A stretch of DNA of 64,000 nucleotides from Planctomycetota bacterium (GCA_016179685.1 JACPCR010000092.1:25540-89539); one strand, 5' to 3'; positions 19,519 to 28,206 are shown, counted from the stretch's first letter. The notes: generated by a model from the sequence alone, not told the origin. A program made the numbers and translations.

Positions 19519-20655
19519 ATGATGCGAATCCTTCAACGCTACATTCTAACCGATTTTGTTGCCAACCTGCTTGGCGCGCTAGGCATCTTCACGGGGTTCA
19601 TGTTTCTCGCGAATTTGCTCAAACCTATCCGAGAAGGCTTCTCGCTCCTGCAGGTGGCTCAGCTTGTTCACCTTTATATCCCGTATGTGCTGACCTGGTC
19701 CATCCCGATGAGTGTGCTCACCGCCTCCGTTGTTACCTCTGCGCGCTTGGCCGAGACGGGTGAACTCACGGCCATTCAGAGTGGGGGCATTCATGTCCTT
19801 CGACTGATGACACCGGTCTTGGCGGTGGTTTCCTTGCTGTGCCTGCTCTCCTTTTACGCCAATTCTTCCCTCATCCCGCTCTGTCGGGTTATGTGTGACT
19901 CGAAGCTGGATCGGATGGCCTACGACCTGGCCATGCGTCAGTTTAGCCGTCCGGGTGAGAAGAAGGAGATCGACCTGCCCCCTTACAAGATTTACGTTGG
20001 GGGCTCGGAGGGCCAGCGCCTGGCATCATTGAACATCCGAACTTCGCTGGGCAGCGGGGAGACGCTGGTGCTGCGCGCCCGAGAGGCGGTTTTCATCTCT
20101 ACCTCGTCCAGTTCGGGTCCGGAGGCCAAGCTGGTGATGTCGAATGGGTCCACCGCGCTGGTGCCGGGAGTTCACCACGGCGTCTCAGGAACGGATAGCG
20201 GATTGGACACCGTTGTGCCTCCAAGGGAATGGACCTGGACCAAGAATGTCCTGACGGTTCTTCGAACATCAGAGGGTCGAGTGTTTTCCACTGCCAAAGA
20301 CAAGACGATGGGTGAGCTTTTCCGCGCGACTCAGGGGAGGCTATTCGCTAAGGGCGGAACAACCGAGGAGCGTACCCACCTTATCGAACTGCATAAGCGA
20401 GCTTCCCTGTCCGTCGCCAGCCTGGTCTTTGCCTTGCTCGGAGCCCCCCTCGGCATCTGGCGGCGACGATCGAACCGGCTTCTGGGCTTTGCCCTGAGTC
20501 TCTTGTTCGCCGTGGGCATCTACTTCCCGCTCCTCCTCCTGGGGAACGCCCTGGCGAAAAGGGAGTTCGTTTCGCCGTGGCTTGGCCTCTGGTTTCCCAA
20601 TCTTCTCTTCGTGTTGCTCGGCCTGTGGTTCTGCCGTGCTGCCATCCGAGGATGA
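19519..20655 (+). CDS. LptF/LptG-family LPS export permease (first of pair)
   Basis: A 378-aa inner-membrane protein of the YjgP/YjgQ (LptF/LptG) family, the transmembrane part of the ABC exporter that moves lipopolysaccharide from the inner membrane to the outer membrane. The N-terminus has the family pattern LQRYILTDFVANLLGALG and a helix pair around LANLLKPIREGFSLL. A periplasmic beta-jellyroll-like region spans about residues 130-270. C-terminal helices include SVASLVFALLGAPLGIW and LLFAVGIYFPLLLLGNALA, the usual three. ATG at 19519 or 19522 or GTG at 19513 could start it. The end overlaps the next gene by four bases (ATGA), so the pair is coupled. The ATPase LptB is not in the window. 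Confidence 0.88.
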   Translation: MMRILQRYILTDFVANLLGALGIFTGFMFLANLLKPIREGFSLLQVAQLVHLYIPYVLTWSIPMSVLTASVVTSARLAETGELTAIQSGGIHVLRLMTPVLAVVSLLCLLSFYANSSLIPLCRVMCDSKLDRMAYDLAMRQFSRPGEKKEIDLPPYKIYVGGSEGQRLASLNIRTSLGSGETLVLRAREAVFISTSSSSGPEAKLVMSNGSTALVPGVHHGVSGTDSGLDTVVPPREWTWTKNVLTVLRTSEGRVFSTAKDKTMGELFRATQGRLFAKGGTTEERTHLIELHKRASLSVASLVFALLGAPLGIWRRRSNRLLGFALSLLFAVGIYFPLLLLGNALAKREFVSPWLGLWFPNLLFVLLGLWFCRAAIRG

Positions 20656-21758
20656 TCTCGCCCCGCTCCCAGATGGTTGCCAAGCTCGATCGCTATATCG
20701 CGCGGTATTTTGTCGCACGCTACCTCCTCACGTTCGGGGGCGTGGTTGGCCTCTACGTCGTCGTCGATGCCATCGAGCGGATTCCGCCGATTTCACGCCA
20801 GCCCACGGTCGCCGAGATGGCTCGGGTGGCAGCGGACTATTACATTTCACACGCCCCTCTTTTCCTGGTGGACCTCGCCGCCGGCATCAACCTGATTGCC
20901 GGACTCTGGACCCTCGCGGGCCTGCTGCGACATAACGAGTTCATGGCGATACAGACCTCGGGTGTATCGTCTCAAAGAGCGCTGACGGCGGTCTGGGCCA
21001 TCTCGATGGCCCCCAGCGCTCTGATCTGGGGATCACAGGAAGTCCTGGCCCCCCTCCTGCTGCCCATCTACCGGGACTCCGAATGGCGCATCCGACACAA
21101 GAGCGACCTGGCAACGATTGAAGCGATCATCGTGGAGGACAATCAAGGTCGGGCCTTCTGCATCGATGTCTACGATCCCAAGAAACGGCGACTCGAGGGA
21201 ATCCTGGTCTTTCCCAGCAGCACCCACCCTCAGCTCATCCAAGCCGCGTGGGGCCGCTTCGTCCCAGGCGGCATTCAACTCGTGGAAGTCACGCGCTGGG
21301 AGACATCGACGCGTGACCGACCCAAAATCGACGATGCAGAATACGGGGTAGACACTGACCTCTCCGAGGATGTGCTCATGCGGAAAAGGCAGGTGCCCCA
21401 GCTACTGGATGGCGCGGCTTTGCGCCGTTTGGCCGAAGTCCTGTCCGGATGGCCTCAGGCCAGGGAATTCACGGCCGAGTACCATCGACGCCCAGCCGAT
21501 CTGTTTTCGAGTTGTGGATTGCTCCTTCTCGGGATTCCTCTCTTCTTGGCCGCATCTCAAAAGGGGCGGGCCCTGGGTGGCGGAGGCTGGTTGACCCTCC
21601 TCTTTGAACGCCTGCTCCCTCTGCTTGTCTTTGCAGGGTTCTACCTCGTTCGCCTGTTTGCTGAATCCATTCTGGCTCCCCCGTGGGGTGTCTGGCTGCC
21701 CGCTCTCCTGGTCCTGGCCGCCGGGTCCGCCTGTTACTTCCGCCGGGATGTTTTTTAG
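20652..21758 (+). CDS. LptF/LptG-family LPS export permease (second of pair)
   Basis: A 368-aa paralogue of the preceding permease. The start is set at the ATG overlapping the upstream TGA (ATGA), preceded by GAGG; the frame extends further upstream inside the previous gene but without a better start. Family features are the N-terminal LDRYIARYFVARYLLTFGG, helices around LFLVDLAAGINLIAGLWTLAG and EFMAIQTSGVS, the motif region that interacts with the ATPase. The C-terminal helices are GLLLLGIPLFLAA, LLPLLVFAGFYLVRLFAE and WLPALLVLAAGSACYF. With its neighbour it would form the LptFG heterodimer of the LPS transporter, implying an outer membrane. Confidence 0.88.
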   Translation: MISPRSQMVAKLDRYIARYFVARYLLTFGGVVGLYVVVDAIERIPPISRQPTVAEMARVAADYYISHAPLFLVDLAAGINLIAGLWTLAGLLRHNEFMAIQTSGVSSQRALTAVWAISMAPSALIWGSQEVLAPLLLPIYRDSEWRIRHKSDLATIEAIIVEDNQGRAFCIDVYDPKKRRLEGILVFPSSTHPQLIQAAWGRFVPGGIQLVEVTRWETSTRDRPKIDDAEYGVDTDLSEDVLMRKRQVPQLLDGAALRRLAEVLSGWPQAREFTAEYHRRPADLFSSCGLLLLGIPLFLAASQKGRALGGGGWLTLLFERLLPLLVFAGFYLVRLFAESILAPPWGVWLPALLVLAAGSACYFRRDVF

Positions 21759-21764
21759 TATCGA

Positions 21765-21808
21765 GTGGACGAGTTCGCCAGTGCACCCGCACTTGCGAAC
21801 TCGTCCAC
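21765..21808. terminator. Long palindrome between convergent genes (ACCC hairpin, copy 2)
   Basis: Two 20-base arms (21765-21784 and 21789-21808) match with one mismatch around the loop ACCC. The element starts seven bases after the stop of the second permease gene and its last base is the first base of the convergent gene's stop codon, an ideal site for a bidirectional terminator or transcript-end hairpin. A degraded copy lies at 493-536, so it also behaves like a dispersed palindromic repeat. No T tract flanks it. Confidence 0.7.
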
Positions 21809-23079
21809 TAGGGACTCGTTCCTGGTGCGGTCAGTAGCTTCATTTGAAGACCTCCGATCCGAGACCCTTCGCCCGTCAAACTCATCCTAATGCCTCCTGA
21901 GCGAGGCCCCGGCATCCTCGTCCGAAGTACCTGTCGTCCTTCCAGCTCCACCTGGACCCCGTCTTCATACCATTCGATTCGAAATCGTGTAGCCCGGCCC
22001 CGCGTGAGGTCCGGGCACTCGATCTCCGTCCCCGCATTTCCCTCATCGGATGGTCCCCCCACCCGCACCCATCCTTCAGAGAGACTCACCAGTGTCGATT
22101 CGGCCCCCAGCCGGCGAAAGGCGCACCGACCCTGAAATCGCGCTGTCCCTCCCGCCTCGAGAAGCAGCCAGCCGTCCAGCGCATAATCCGTCCACGTCTC
22201 CTGGCCAACATCCATGCAGAACGCTTCGTCCCCAGAGGCATGGATCTCCACACGACCCTCTCGCCCACGAGTCGGGGATTTTTCCCCGCGCCATGGCCAG
22301 GGGAAACCCTTCTCAAACTCCAGGATCGGGACCCACCTCGCGGGGCTACCGGGCGAAGATTCTGCTCGAGCGATCAGCGCTTGGCGCTCACACTCGGCGG
22401 CGAACCAGGAAGAGTCCGGTTTTCCCTCCAGCACGACCGAATCGATCTCGACCCGATCGCCCCAGGCGAACAGGCCCAAGTAGCCGGACAGTCCCTTGGG
22501 CAGACCTGGGATCGTCAGCTTTCGGTGGCCTTCCGTGAGCGTCGCCATGTCGCCGTCCACCCGGAAGGTCACTTCCGAAGAGAATTCAGTGGAAGGTGGA
22601 TTCGCACCGTGTTCTTCGGGGAGGATCATCGGTTCAGGCAGCACCGAGGAATACAACGCCCGGAAGTCAGTCTCGACCATCCCCCGCCCCCTGCCCTCGT
22701 CGAAGAGATGGGCACGCCCTCGAGGCATCCCGTGAAAACGGAGTGTCAGGGACAGTGCATCCTGAAAACGCCATCTGTGGCGGAGACCGATTCTTCCCTC
22801 TCCCACCAATTGCCCCGCCTCTATCGTCCATGACCCACGGCCAGCATCTACCGGGTATTCCACCCAGTCTAGAATCTCGTCTTTCCCGTCGAACCTGTAC
22901 TCCACACGGATTCGGTGGGATTCCGGGAAGCTGACCGACCCTTTCAGCGCCTTGGGGAGGCAATCCTGACCAGAAATTCCAGAAGCCGGCACTTGTCCGG
23001 CCCCGGGAACAGCCACTTCACCCGTCCACGCCGGCAAGAATGTCCAGCACAAGAGCACGAAAGGAGAAATGAATCCCAT
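21808..23079 (-). CDS. Secreted beta-rich protein of unknown function
   Basis: A 423-aa protein with a signal peptide (FISPFVLLCWTFLPAWTG). The body is beta-strand-rich and looks like two concanavalin/laminin-G-type jellyroll halves, as in DUF1080-like glycan-binding or glycosidase-like proteins: for example SWTIEAGQLVGEG and GYLGLFAWGDRVEIDSVVLEGK in the first half, and RFRIEWYEDGVQVELEGRQV with GGIRMSLTG in the second. The last of these is the familiar end of such domains. No catalytic residues can be assigned. It follows the coiled-coil/TPR gene by 61 bases on the same strand and is probably the last gene of the moxR2 operon. The family placement is by fold pattern only. Confidence 0.6.
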   Translation of the reverse strand: MGFISPFVLLCWTFLPAWTGEVAVPGAGQVPASGISGQDCLPKALKGSVSFPESHRIRVEYRFDGKDEILDWVEYPVDAGRGSWTIEAGQLVGEGRIGLRHRWRFQDALSLTLRFHGMPRGRAHLFDEGRGRGMVETDFRALYSSVLPEPMILPEEHGANPPSTEFSSEVTFRVDGDMATLTEGHRKLTIPGLPKGLSGYLGLFAWGDRVEIDSVVLEGKPDSSWFAAECERQALIARAESSPGSPARWVPILEFEKGFPWPWRGEKSPTRGREGRVEIHASGDEAFCMDVGQETWTDYALDGWLLLEAGGTARFQGRCAFRRLGAESTLVSLSEGWVRVGGPSDEGNAGTEIECPDLTRGRATRFRIEWYEDGVQVELEGRQVLRTRMPGPRSGGIRMSLTGEGSRIGGLQMKLLTAPGTSP

Positions 23080-23140
23080 GAGTCGTATCCGCGCGGCAGT
23101 ATGCCCGAACCCCGTTACTCATCGAAATACACATGGCGCA

Positions 23141-25051
23141 TCACTTCTGCTGCGGGGGAAGGTTCTGCAAGGCGGCACTCGCCTCCTCGGCAAATTCTCC
23201 GTGCATGCGGACCACCCGCTCAAACTCAGCACGAGCCTGGCGCGTATGCCCTAGTTTAGCCAGCACCAGTCCGAAGTGAAAAAACAACTCATCGCTTCGC
23301 CCCCTCCGAGCGGCACGACTGAGAAGGTCGTGCGATCGCGCCAGGTCGCCATGAAGATAATAGCCGTAGCCCAGCGTGTCCATCACGGCGGGATCGTCAG
23401 GGGCCAAGCTGAGCGCCTTTTCGCCCAGAGCGATGGCCTCGGGCACGTCTTGCTGAGCGTGGAGATAGAGGTAGGCTAGGTCATTATAAGCCTTAGGATT
23501 CTCCGGATCTAACGCCATCGCCCGCCGATAAGCACCGGACGCCTTTTCTACATCACCCGCCTCACGGTAGGAATACCCAAGATTCAAAAAAGTATTCGAA
23601 TCATCCGGCTTCATCCGGGCTAGGGCCTCATACTGTTCAGCCGCCTCTCCTGGCCTGCCGCGTAGGAGATACGAGTACCCCAAAGCAAATCGTGCTTCCG
23701 GATCATTGGGAAACGCTTGAGTCCGATTCTCTTGCTCCGCCAAGGCCCGTGATCGTTCCTTTACCGCGCGTTCCGCACGTGCGAGCAAGGCACGCGATCC
23801 CGCAGACTCCACTCCTGATTGGTGCAGCTCCCGAAGCATTCTCAGCGCCGTTTCCGCCTTTCCCCCGTCCATCAGCACCTGGACACGGGACATGACCCGC
23901 TCAGCCTTCTGCCGGGTCGTCTCTGCCTCGGCGTGCTCGCGTCCCTTACGCACCACCTCCTCCTTCTCGGCTCGCACCGCCTCTTCCTTCGCTTTCTGCC
24001 GGGCAGCCTCCGCTTCCTTCCGCACCTCCCTTATCTTCGCCTGCTCTGCCGCCTTACGCTTGCCTGCCGCTTTCCTGGCTTCTTCTCTTTCAGCCTCTAC
24101 CTCCTGCTTTTTCTGCTCCTCCTGCGAAGCCACCTCAAGTCTCCTCCTCTCTTCCGCCGCCTCCGCTGCCTCGATGGAATTCAGAAGCTCCCTCGCTGAA
24201 GACGCCCATTCGCTGTGACCGCTCACCATTTTCGCCAGTAATGCCTTCGCCTTCTCGTTGTCGCCCCGCTTCACGAGCACCAGAGAATAATGATATCGGA
24301 CCTCGTCATCAGCCGTTTTCAGGACCGCCCGGGACAGGTATTCAGCAGCCCGAGTGTTATCACCCAGCAGGTAATGCCCATAACCAATGGTGTCGAGAAT
24401 CGCAGGCTCATCACCTGCCAGTTCATGCGCTTTTTGACCGAGGACGATAGCCTCGCCCACATTTTTGCGCGTCGATAGAAGCAGGTAAGCCAAGTCGTTA
24501 TACGCCCTGGCATTGGTCGGTTCGATAGTCATCGCCTTCCGAAGAATCCCCTCAGCTTTTTCAGCCTCGTGATTCATGCGATAGGCATAGGCCAGGTTGA
24601 GCAACACGTTTGAATCATCAGGCTTCAGCCGCGCGAGATCTTCATACTGGCGAATTGCATCCGCCGGCCGATGACGCTCCAAATACAAATAGCCAAGGAC
24701 AAATCGACCCGAAGTGTCTTCCGGCGATTCCGCAACCACCTGCTCCTGCTTTGCCAACTCCAGGGCACGCTCCTGCGCTTCCCTCGATACACGCTGCCAA
24801 AGAGGGTGCATGTCGACGGTTTGCCAACCCGCTTTCCTGGCCTCTTCCAAGGTCTGCAGTGCCATCTCCGGCATACGCCCGTCAAGGAGGGCACGGGCAC
24901 GCGCCAAGCGCGATGCGAATCGCTGTTCCATCTCCTTCTGCTCGGCCTTTCCTTGACGAATACGTTCATCCGCCGCCTGCTTCGCTTCTCGTGCCTGAGC
25001 AAGGGCAAGAACCTTCTCAGTCTTCTCCCGAGCCTTGCGCTCCGCTTCCAT
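23141..25051 (-). CDS. Coiled-coil/TPR protein, 3' part of a frame-broken gene
   Basis: A 636-residue segment read from an internal Met at 25051; the same frame stays open upstream to about 25309, so it is almost surely the continuation of the gene starting at 26976 and not an independent gene. It holds a coiled coil, a TPR module (about residues 45-300), a second K/E/A-rich coiled coil (about 305-385) and another TPR module (about 385-636). The two modules share SGRFVLGYLYL-like, RLKPDDSNVLLNLAYAYR, ARAYNDLAYLL and DTIGYGHYLLGD stretches with each other and with the module in the upstream part. It has no signal peptide of its own. See the 5' part for the break. Confidence 0.75.
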   Translation of the reverse strand: MEAERKAREKTEKVLALAQAREAKQAADERIRQGKAEQKEMEQRFASRLARARALLDGRMPEMALQTLEEARKAGWQTVDMHPLWQRVSREAQERALELAKQEQVVAESPEDTSGRFVLGYLYLERHRPADAIRQYEDLARLKPDDSNVLLNLAYAYRMNHEAEKAEGILRKAMTIEPTNARAYNDLAYLLLSTRKNVGEAIVLGQKAHELAGDEPAILDTIGYGHYLLGDNTRAAEYLSRAVLKTADDEVRYHYSLVLVKRGDNEKAKALLAKMVSGHSEWASSARELLNSIEAAEAAEERRRLEVASQEEQKKQEVEAEREEARKAAGKRKAAEQAKIREVRKEAEAARQKAKEEAVRAEKEEVVRKGREHAEAETTRQKAERVMSRVQVLMDGGKAETALRMLRELHQSGVESAGSRALLARAERAVKERSRALAEQENRTQAFPNDPEARFALGYSYLLRGRPGEAAEQYEALARMKPDDSNTFLNLGYSYREAGDVEKASGAYRRAMALDPENPKAYNDLAYLYLHAQQDVPEAIALGEKALSLAPDDPAVMDTLGYGYYLHGDLARSHDLLSRAARRGRSDELFFHFGLVLAKLGHTRQARAEFERVVRMHGEFAEEASAALQNLPPQQK

Positions 25052-26976
25052 CTTGTCGGCGCGTTCCGCCTCATTCTTCGCCTTTTGCTGGGCTGCCTCC
25101 TTGTCGGCGCGCTCCCGAGCCTTGCGCTCGGCCTCCTCCTTGTCGGCGCGTTCCGCCTCATTCTTCGCCTTTTGCCGGGCTGCCTCCGCCTCGGCGCGTT
25201 CTCGAGCCTTGCGCTCGGCCTCCTCCTTGTCGGCGCGTTCCGCCTCATTCTTCGCCTTTTGCCGGGCTGCCTCCGCCTCGGCGCGTTCTCGAGCCCTGCG
25301 CTCGGCCTCTTCGCCTCTTGCCGGGCCGCTTCCGCCTCGGCGCGTTCTCGAGCCTTGCGCTCGGCCTCCTCTCTGCGGAACTGTTCCTCTCTCGCCTTCT
25401 CTGCTGCGTTACGCTCGCTTTCCTGTCTCTTGGCCTCCTCCCTTTCTGCTTCTCTTGCCTGATTTTCTCTCTCCTGTTGAGCCGCCCATTCGGCCTGCTT
25501 CTGCTGCTTCGCCAATTCCAGGGCCGAGATGGTCCTCAAGGCCTCCGCGGCTCGGGATGTCCATTCTCCGTGCCCGGCGGCCACCTTTGCCAGATAAGAT
25601 TTGGCCTTCTCGGTCTCACCCGCCTTAATCAGGACCAGACCGTAATGGTATCGAATTTCGTCCGTATCCGACCTGCGGACTGCCCGTGACAGATATTCAG
25701 CCGCTCTCACAGGGTCGCCCATCAAGTAGTAACCGTATCCCAGAGTATCGAGCACCACGGGTTCATCCTTCGCCAGTTCATACGCTTTCCCCGCCAACGA
25801 CAAGGCTTCGGGTACGCTTTTGGGAACGGACAGAAGGAGATAAGCCAGATCGTTATAGGCCTTGGCATTGGTTGGGTCCACAAGAAGGGCCTTACGAAGA
25901 GCTTCCTCAGCCCTTTCGATCTCATGATTCATTCGATAGGCGTAGGCGAGGTTCAGTAACACGTTTGGATCGTCAGGCTTCAGACGTGCCAACTCCTGGT
26001 ACTGGAGCACCGCATCGCTCGGCCGATTGCGCTCCAGATAGAAATAACCGAGGATAAACCGGCCTGAGGTATCCTCTGGTGAGGCCTGTACGGCCTGCTC
26101 CTGTTTGGCCAGTTCACGGGAGCGCTCCTCGACTTCCTCGGATGCGCGCTGCCAAAGAGGGTGTAGCTCCAGAGTTTCCCAGCCTTCCTTTCTCGCTTCT
26201 TCAAGGATCTGCAAAGCCTGTTCCGGCTTGTTTCGAGCCAGCAGCGCCCGGACACGAGAGAGATGGGATGCGAACCGCTGCTCCATCGCCTCCTGCTCAG
26301 CCTTTCCCATCCGGGCTCGCTCCTCCGCCACTCGTTTCCGTTCCCGCTCTCTCTGTAACGCCAGTTCGGCTTCGGCTCTTTCCTTGGCCTTCTCTTCCGC
26401 CGCCTCCCGTTCCAGCCTTCGAGCATCCTCCTGGGCTTTCTCGCGTTCGGCCTTCTGTTGTTCAGCCTCCTCCCTTTTCTCCTCTATAGATTTTTTTTCA
26501 GCTTGAGCACGCGCGTCCTCTATTTCTTTGATCTTGGTGGCTGCGATCTGCCGTGCTCGCTCGATAGCCCGAAGCGCATCCATCTCGCGACTTTTCTCCA
26601 ACTCTTGCAAACGCGCTTCCGAGGCGTGCCGTCTCTCCCGGACGAGCTCCTTCCGCAGGTCGGATTCAATGCGTTCCAGGTATCGCAAGGCACCTTTATG
26701 CGACGGATCGAGCGTCACTACCCAGCGGAATTTTTCCTCACTGCCGACAAGATTCCCCCGCGAGAAAAGCGCCTTCCCGGTCTCGTAGAATGCCTCAATC
26801 GCAGCCTGGACGTGATTGCCATCGGAGGGCGACAGCGACCAACGCGTCGAGGGATTGACATCCTCCACTGATTCGGTCCCGGGCTTTTCTGGAATTTCCC
26901 CAACGAGGGAACCCAGAATCCATAAAGCGGCAGGAAACATGCATCGACCGGGACGGGCAGGCGACAAGCAGTGCAC
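24625..26976 (-). CDS. Coiled-coil/TPR protein, 5' part of a frame-broken gene
   Basis: The start at 26976 gives a possible signal peptide (MFPAALWILGSLVGEIP), a short TPR (AIEAFYETGKALFSRGN), a long E/R/A-rich coiled coil (about residues 95-240) and a TPR module (about 240-490). Residues up to about 555 read normally. At 25309/25310 the frame jumps: beyond it the reading becomes an arginine/proline-rich sequence unlike any real protein and runs to a stop at 24625, while the true continuation lies in the frame of 23141-25051. The intended protein would be close to 1280 residues. It starts 12 bases after the second moxR, so it is likely its operon partner. It may be a pseudogene, a phase-variable gene or an assembly error in a repeat. 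Confidence 0.7.
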   Translation of the reverse strand: MHCLSPARPGRCMFPAALWILGSLVGEIPEKPGTESVEDVNPSTRWSLSPSDGNHVQAAIEAFYETGKALFSRGNLVGSEEKFRWVVTLDPSHKGALRYLERIESDLRKELVRERRHASEARLQELEKSREMDALRAIERARQIAATKIKEIEDARAQAEKKSIEEKREEAEQQKAEREKAQEDARRLEREAAEEKAKERAEAELALQRERERKRVAEERARMGKAEQEAMEQRFASHLSRVRALLARNKPEQALQILEEARKEGWETLELHPLWQRASEEVEERSRELAKQEQAVQASPEDTSGRFILGYFYLERNRPSDAVLQYQELARLKPDDPNVLLNLAYAYRMNHEIERAEEALRKALLVDPTNAKAYNDLAYLLLSVPKSVPEALSLAGKAYELAKDEPVVLDTLGYGYYLMGDPVRAAEYLSRAVRRSDTDEIRYHYGLVLIKAGETEKAKSYLAKVAAGHGEWTSRAAEALRTISALELAKQQKQAEWAAQQERENQAREAEREEAKRQESERNAAEKAREEQFRREEAERKARERAEAEAARQEAKRPSAGLENAPRRRQPGKRRRMRRNAPTRRRPSARLENAPRRRQPGKRRRMRRNAPTRRRPSARLGSAPTRRQPSKRRRMRRNAPTRWKRSARLGRRLRRFLPLLRHEKRSRRRMNVFVKERPSRRRWNSDSHRAWRVPVPSLTGVCRRWHCRPWKRPGKRVGKPSTCTLFGSVYRGKRRSVPWSWQSRSRWLRNRRKTLRVDLSLAICIWSVIGRRMQFASMKISRG
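25049..25360 (-). repeat. 87-bp tandem repeat with one unit shortened by 28 bp
   Basis: Units start at 25128, 25215 and 25302 on the plus strand, with a partial, more divergent unit before them. The two full units are 87 bases (29 codons of E/A/R/K-rich coiled coil). The unit at 25302-25360 is 59 bases: 28 bases present in the others are missing at 25309/25310. Twenty-eight is not a multiple of three, so this shifts the reading frame of the coiled-coil/TPR gene. Confidence 0.92.
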
Positions 26977-26988
26977 CGGAATCTCCCT

Positions 26989-28026
26989 CTAGCTTTGCAA
27001 GGCGTAATCTTTTTCGGAAGGCTCCGACACCGACCCCGCGATTTTTTCAAGCACCTGGGCAGGAGTAATACCTTCCGCATCGGCATTAAAATTAGTGAAG
27101 ACACGATGCCGAAGCACCGGGGCCAGCATCCGCCGCACATCCTCGCAGGTAACGCCCCAACGACCCTCCAGGGCGGTCAACGCCTTGGCCGCGAGCACGA
27201 GGTGCTGCGCGGCTCGAGGACCGGCGCCCCAAGCGACCCAATCCTGGACATAGGATGGCGAGTCCCCCGAGTCGGGGCGTGTGGCCCGAACAAGCCGTAG
27301 CGCATACTCCCCCACATGCTGGGATAGGGGTACCCTCCGCACGATCCGCTGAAAGTGAAGGACTTCCTCGCCGCTGAGTACCGGTTTCAGCTCAGATTCC
27401 ATATCCGTGGTCGTGGAGAAAAGGATTTCACGCTCTTCTTCCCAGCTTGGATAGGTCACGTGAATGCTGAGCAAAAACCGGTCAAGCTGAGCCTCCGGCA
27501 AGGGATATGTCCCCTCCTGCTCGATCGGGTTCTGAGTGGCCAGGACGAAGAAAGGCGGGTCGAGCGTGTAATCACTGCCCGCACAGGTCACCCGGTATTC
27601 CTGCATCGCCTGGAGCAGAGCGGCCTGGGTCTTGGGTGGCGTTCGATTAATCTCGTCAGCAAGAACGATGTGGGCAAATATGGGGCCTCGAACAAACCGG
27701 AAATACCGCTTGCCTCCGCTCTCCTCCTCCAAAATCTCAGTGCCCGTGATGTCGGATGGCATGAGGTCCGGTGTGAATTGGATGCGGCTGAAACGAAGGT
27801 CCATGGTCTTGGCGAGAGAATTGACTAGCAGAGTCTTGGCCAAACCGGGAACTCCAATCATCAAGGCGTGGCCCCGCGCCAGCAGAGCAACCAGAAGCTG
27901 CGAAACCACCTCTTTCTGACCAACAATCCTTTTCTTGAGCTCGCTTCGGATGCAAAGCAGTTTTTCAGACAGGTCCGAAATCCCCTTCACGTCGTCGGCT
28001 GGAATAGAATCGCTTCTGGGAAGCAT
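26989..28026 (-). CDS. MoxR-family AAA+ ATPase (second paralogue)
   Basis: A 345-aa MoxR ATPase with Walker A GVPGLAKT (58-65), Walker B LADEINR (D124, E125) and the family stretches [32 protein letters not shown] and WGAGPRAAQ. It is clearly related to the ATPase at 5756-6877 but diverged along its whole length, so it is not a recent duplicate. Unlike the first copy it has no DUF58 or VWA gene beside it; its downstream partner is the giant coiled-coil/TPR gene 12 bases away. A good reverse-strand promoter lies at 28153-28181. The likely role is again remodelling of a large partner complex; the partner here is unknown. Confidence 0.95.
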   Translation of the reverse strand: MLPRSDSIPADDVKGISDLSEKLLCIRSELKKRIVGQKEVVSQLLVALLARGHALMIGVPGLAKTLLVNSLAKTMDLRFSRIQFTPDLMPSDITGTEILEEESGGKRYFRFVRGPIFAHIVLADEINRTPPKTQAALLQAMQEYRVTCAGSDYTLDPPFFVLATQNPIEQEGTYPLPEAQLDRFLLSIHVTYPSWEEEREILFSTTTDMESELKPVLSGEEVLHFQRIVRRVPLSQHVGEYALRLVRATRPDSGDSPSYVQDWVAWGAGPRAAQHLVLAAKALTALEGRWGVTCEDVRRMLAPVLRHRVFTNFNADAEGITPAQVLEKIAGSVSEPSEKDYALQS

Positions 28027-28152
28027 GCGTAGCGCTTTTCACGTGGTCACTGTCTGGGCCGATTAGGCCATCGTCGACACCCCTCGCCCCTCTTCACCGA
28101 GAACAACTCCAAATCCATCCTGAAATCGCAAATACACCGCCTATACTTGACT

Positions 28153-28181
28153 ATAATAAAATATTATAAAAAATATCTCAA
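28153..28181 (-). promoter_or_regulatory. Candidate sigma-70-type promoter for the moxR2 operon
   Basis: On the minus strand TTGAGA (28181-28176) and TATTAT (28158-28153) are separated by 17 bases. It lies in an AT-rich island about 125 bases upstream of the moxR2 start codon. Confidence 0.55.
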
Positions 28182-28191
28182 GGCGAAAATC

Positions 28192-28206
28192 AGCCTGCGG
28201 CAGGCT
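28192..28206. repeat. Short perfect palindrome
   Basis: AGCCTGCGGCAGGCT is a perfect palindrome with seven-base arms around one G. A similar GCCTGCC/GGCAGGC hairpin occurs at 63794-63811. Both are intergenic and may belong to a small palindromic repeat family. Confidence 0.5.

Noticed and set aside
25049..25360. Possible CRISPR-like repeat array
   Set aside because: The 87-bp units are directly adjacent without spacers and are in-frame coiled-coil codons; they are a coding tandem repeat.
24610..25689. 359-codon forward frame over the tandem repeat
   Set aside because: Leucine/proline/serine-rich reading of the complement of the coiled-coil repeats; no start signal.
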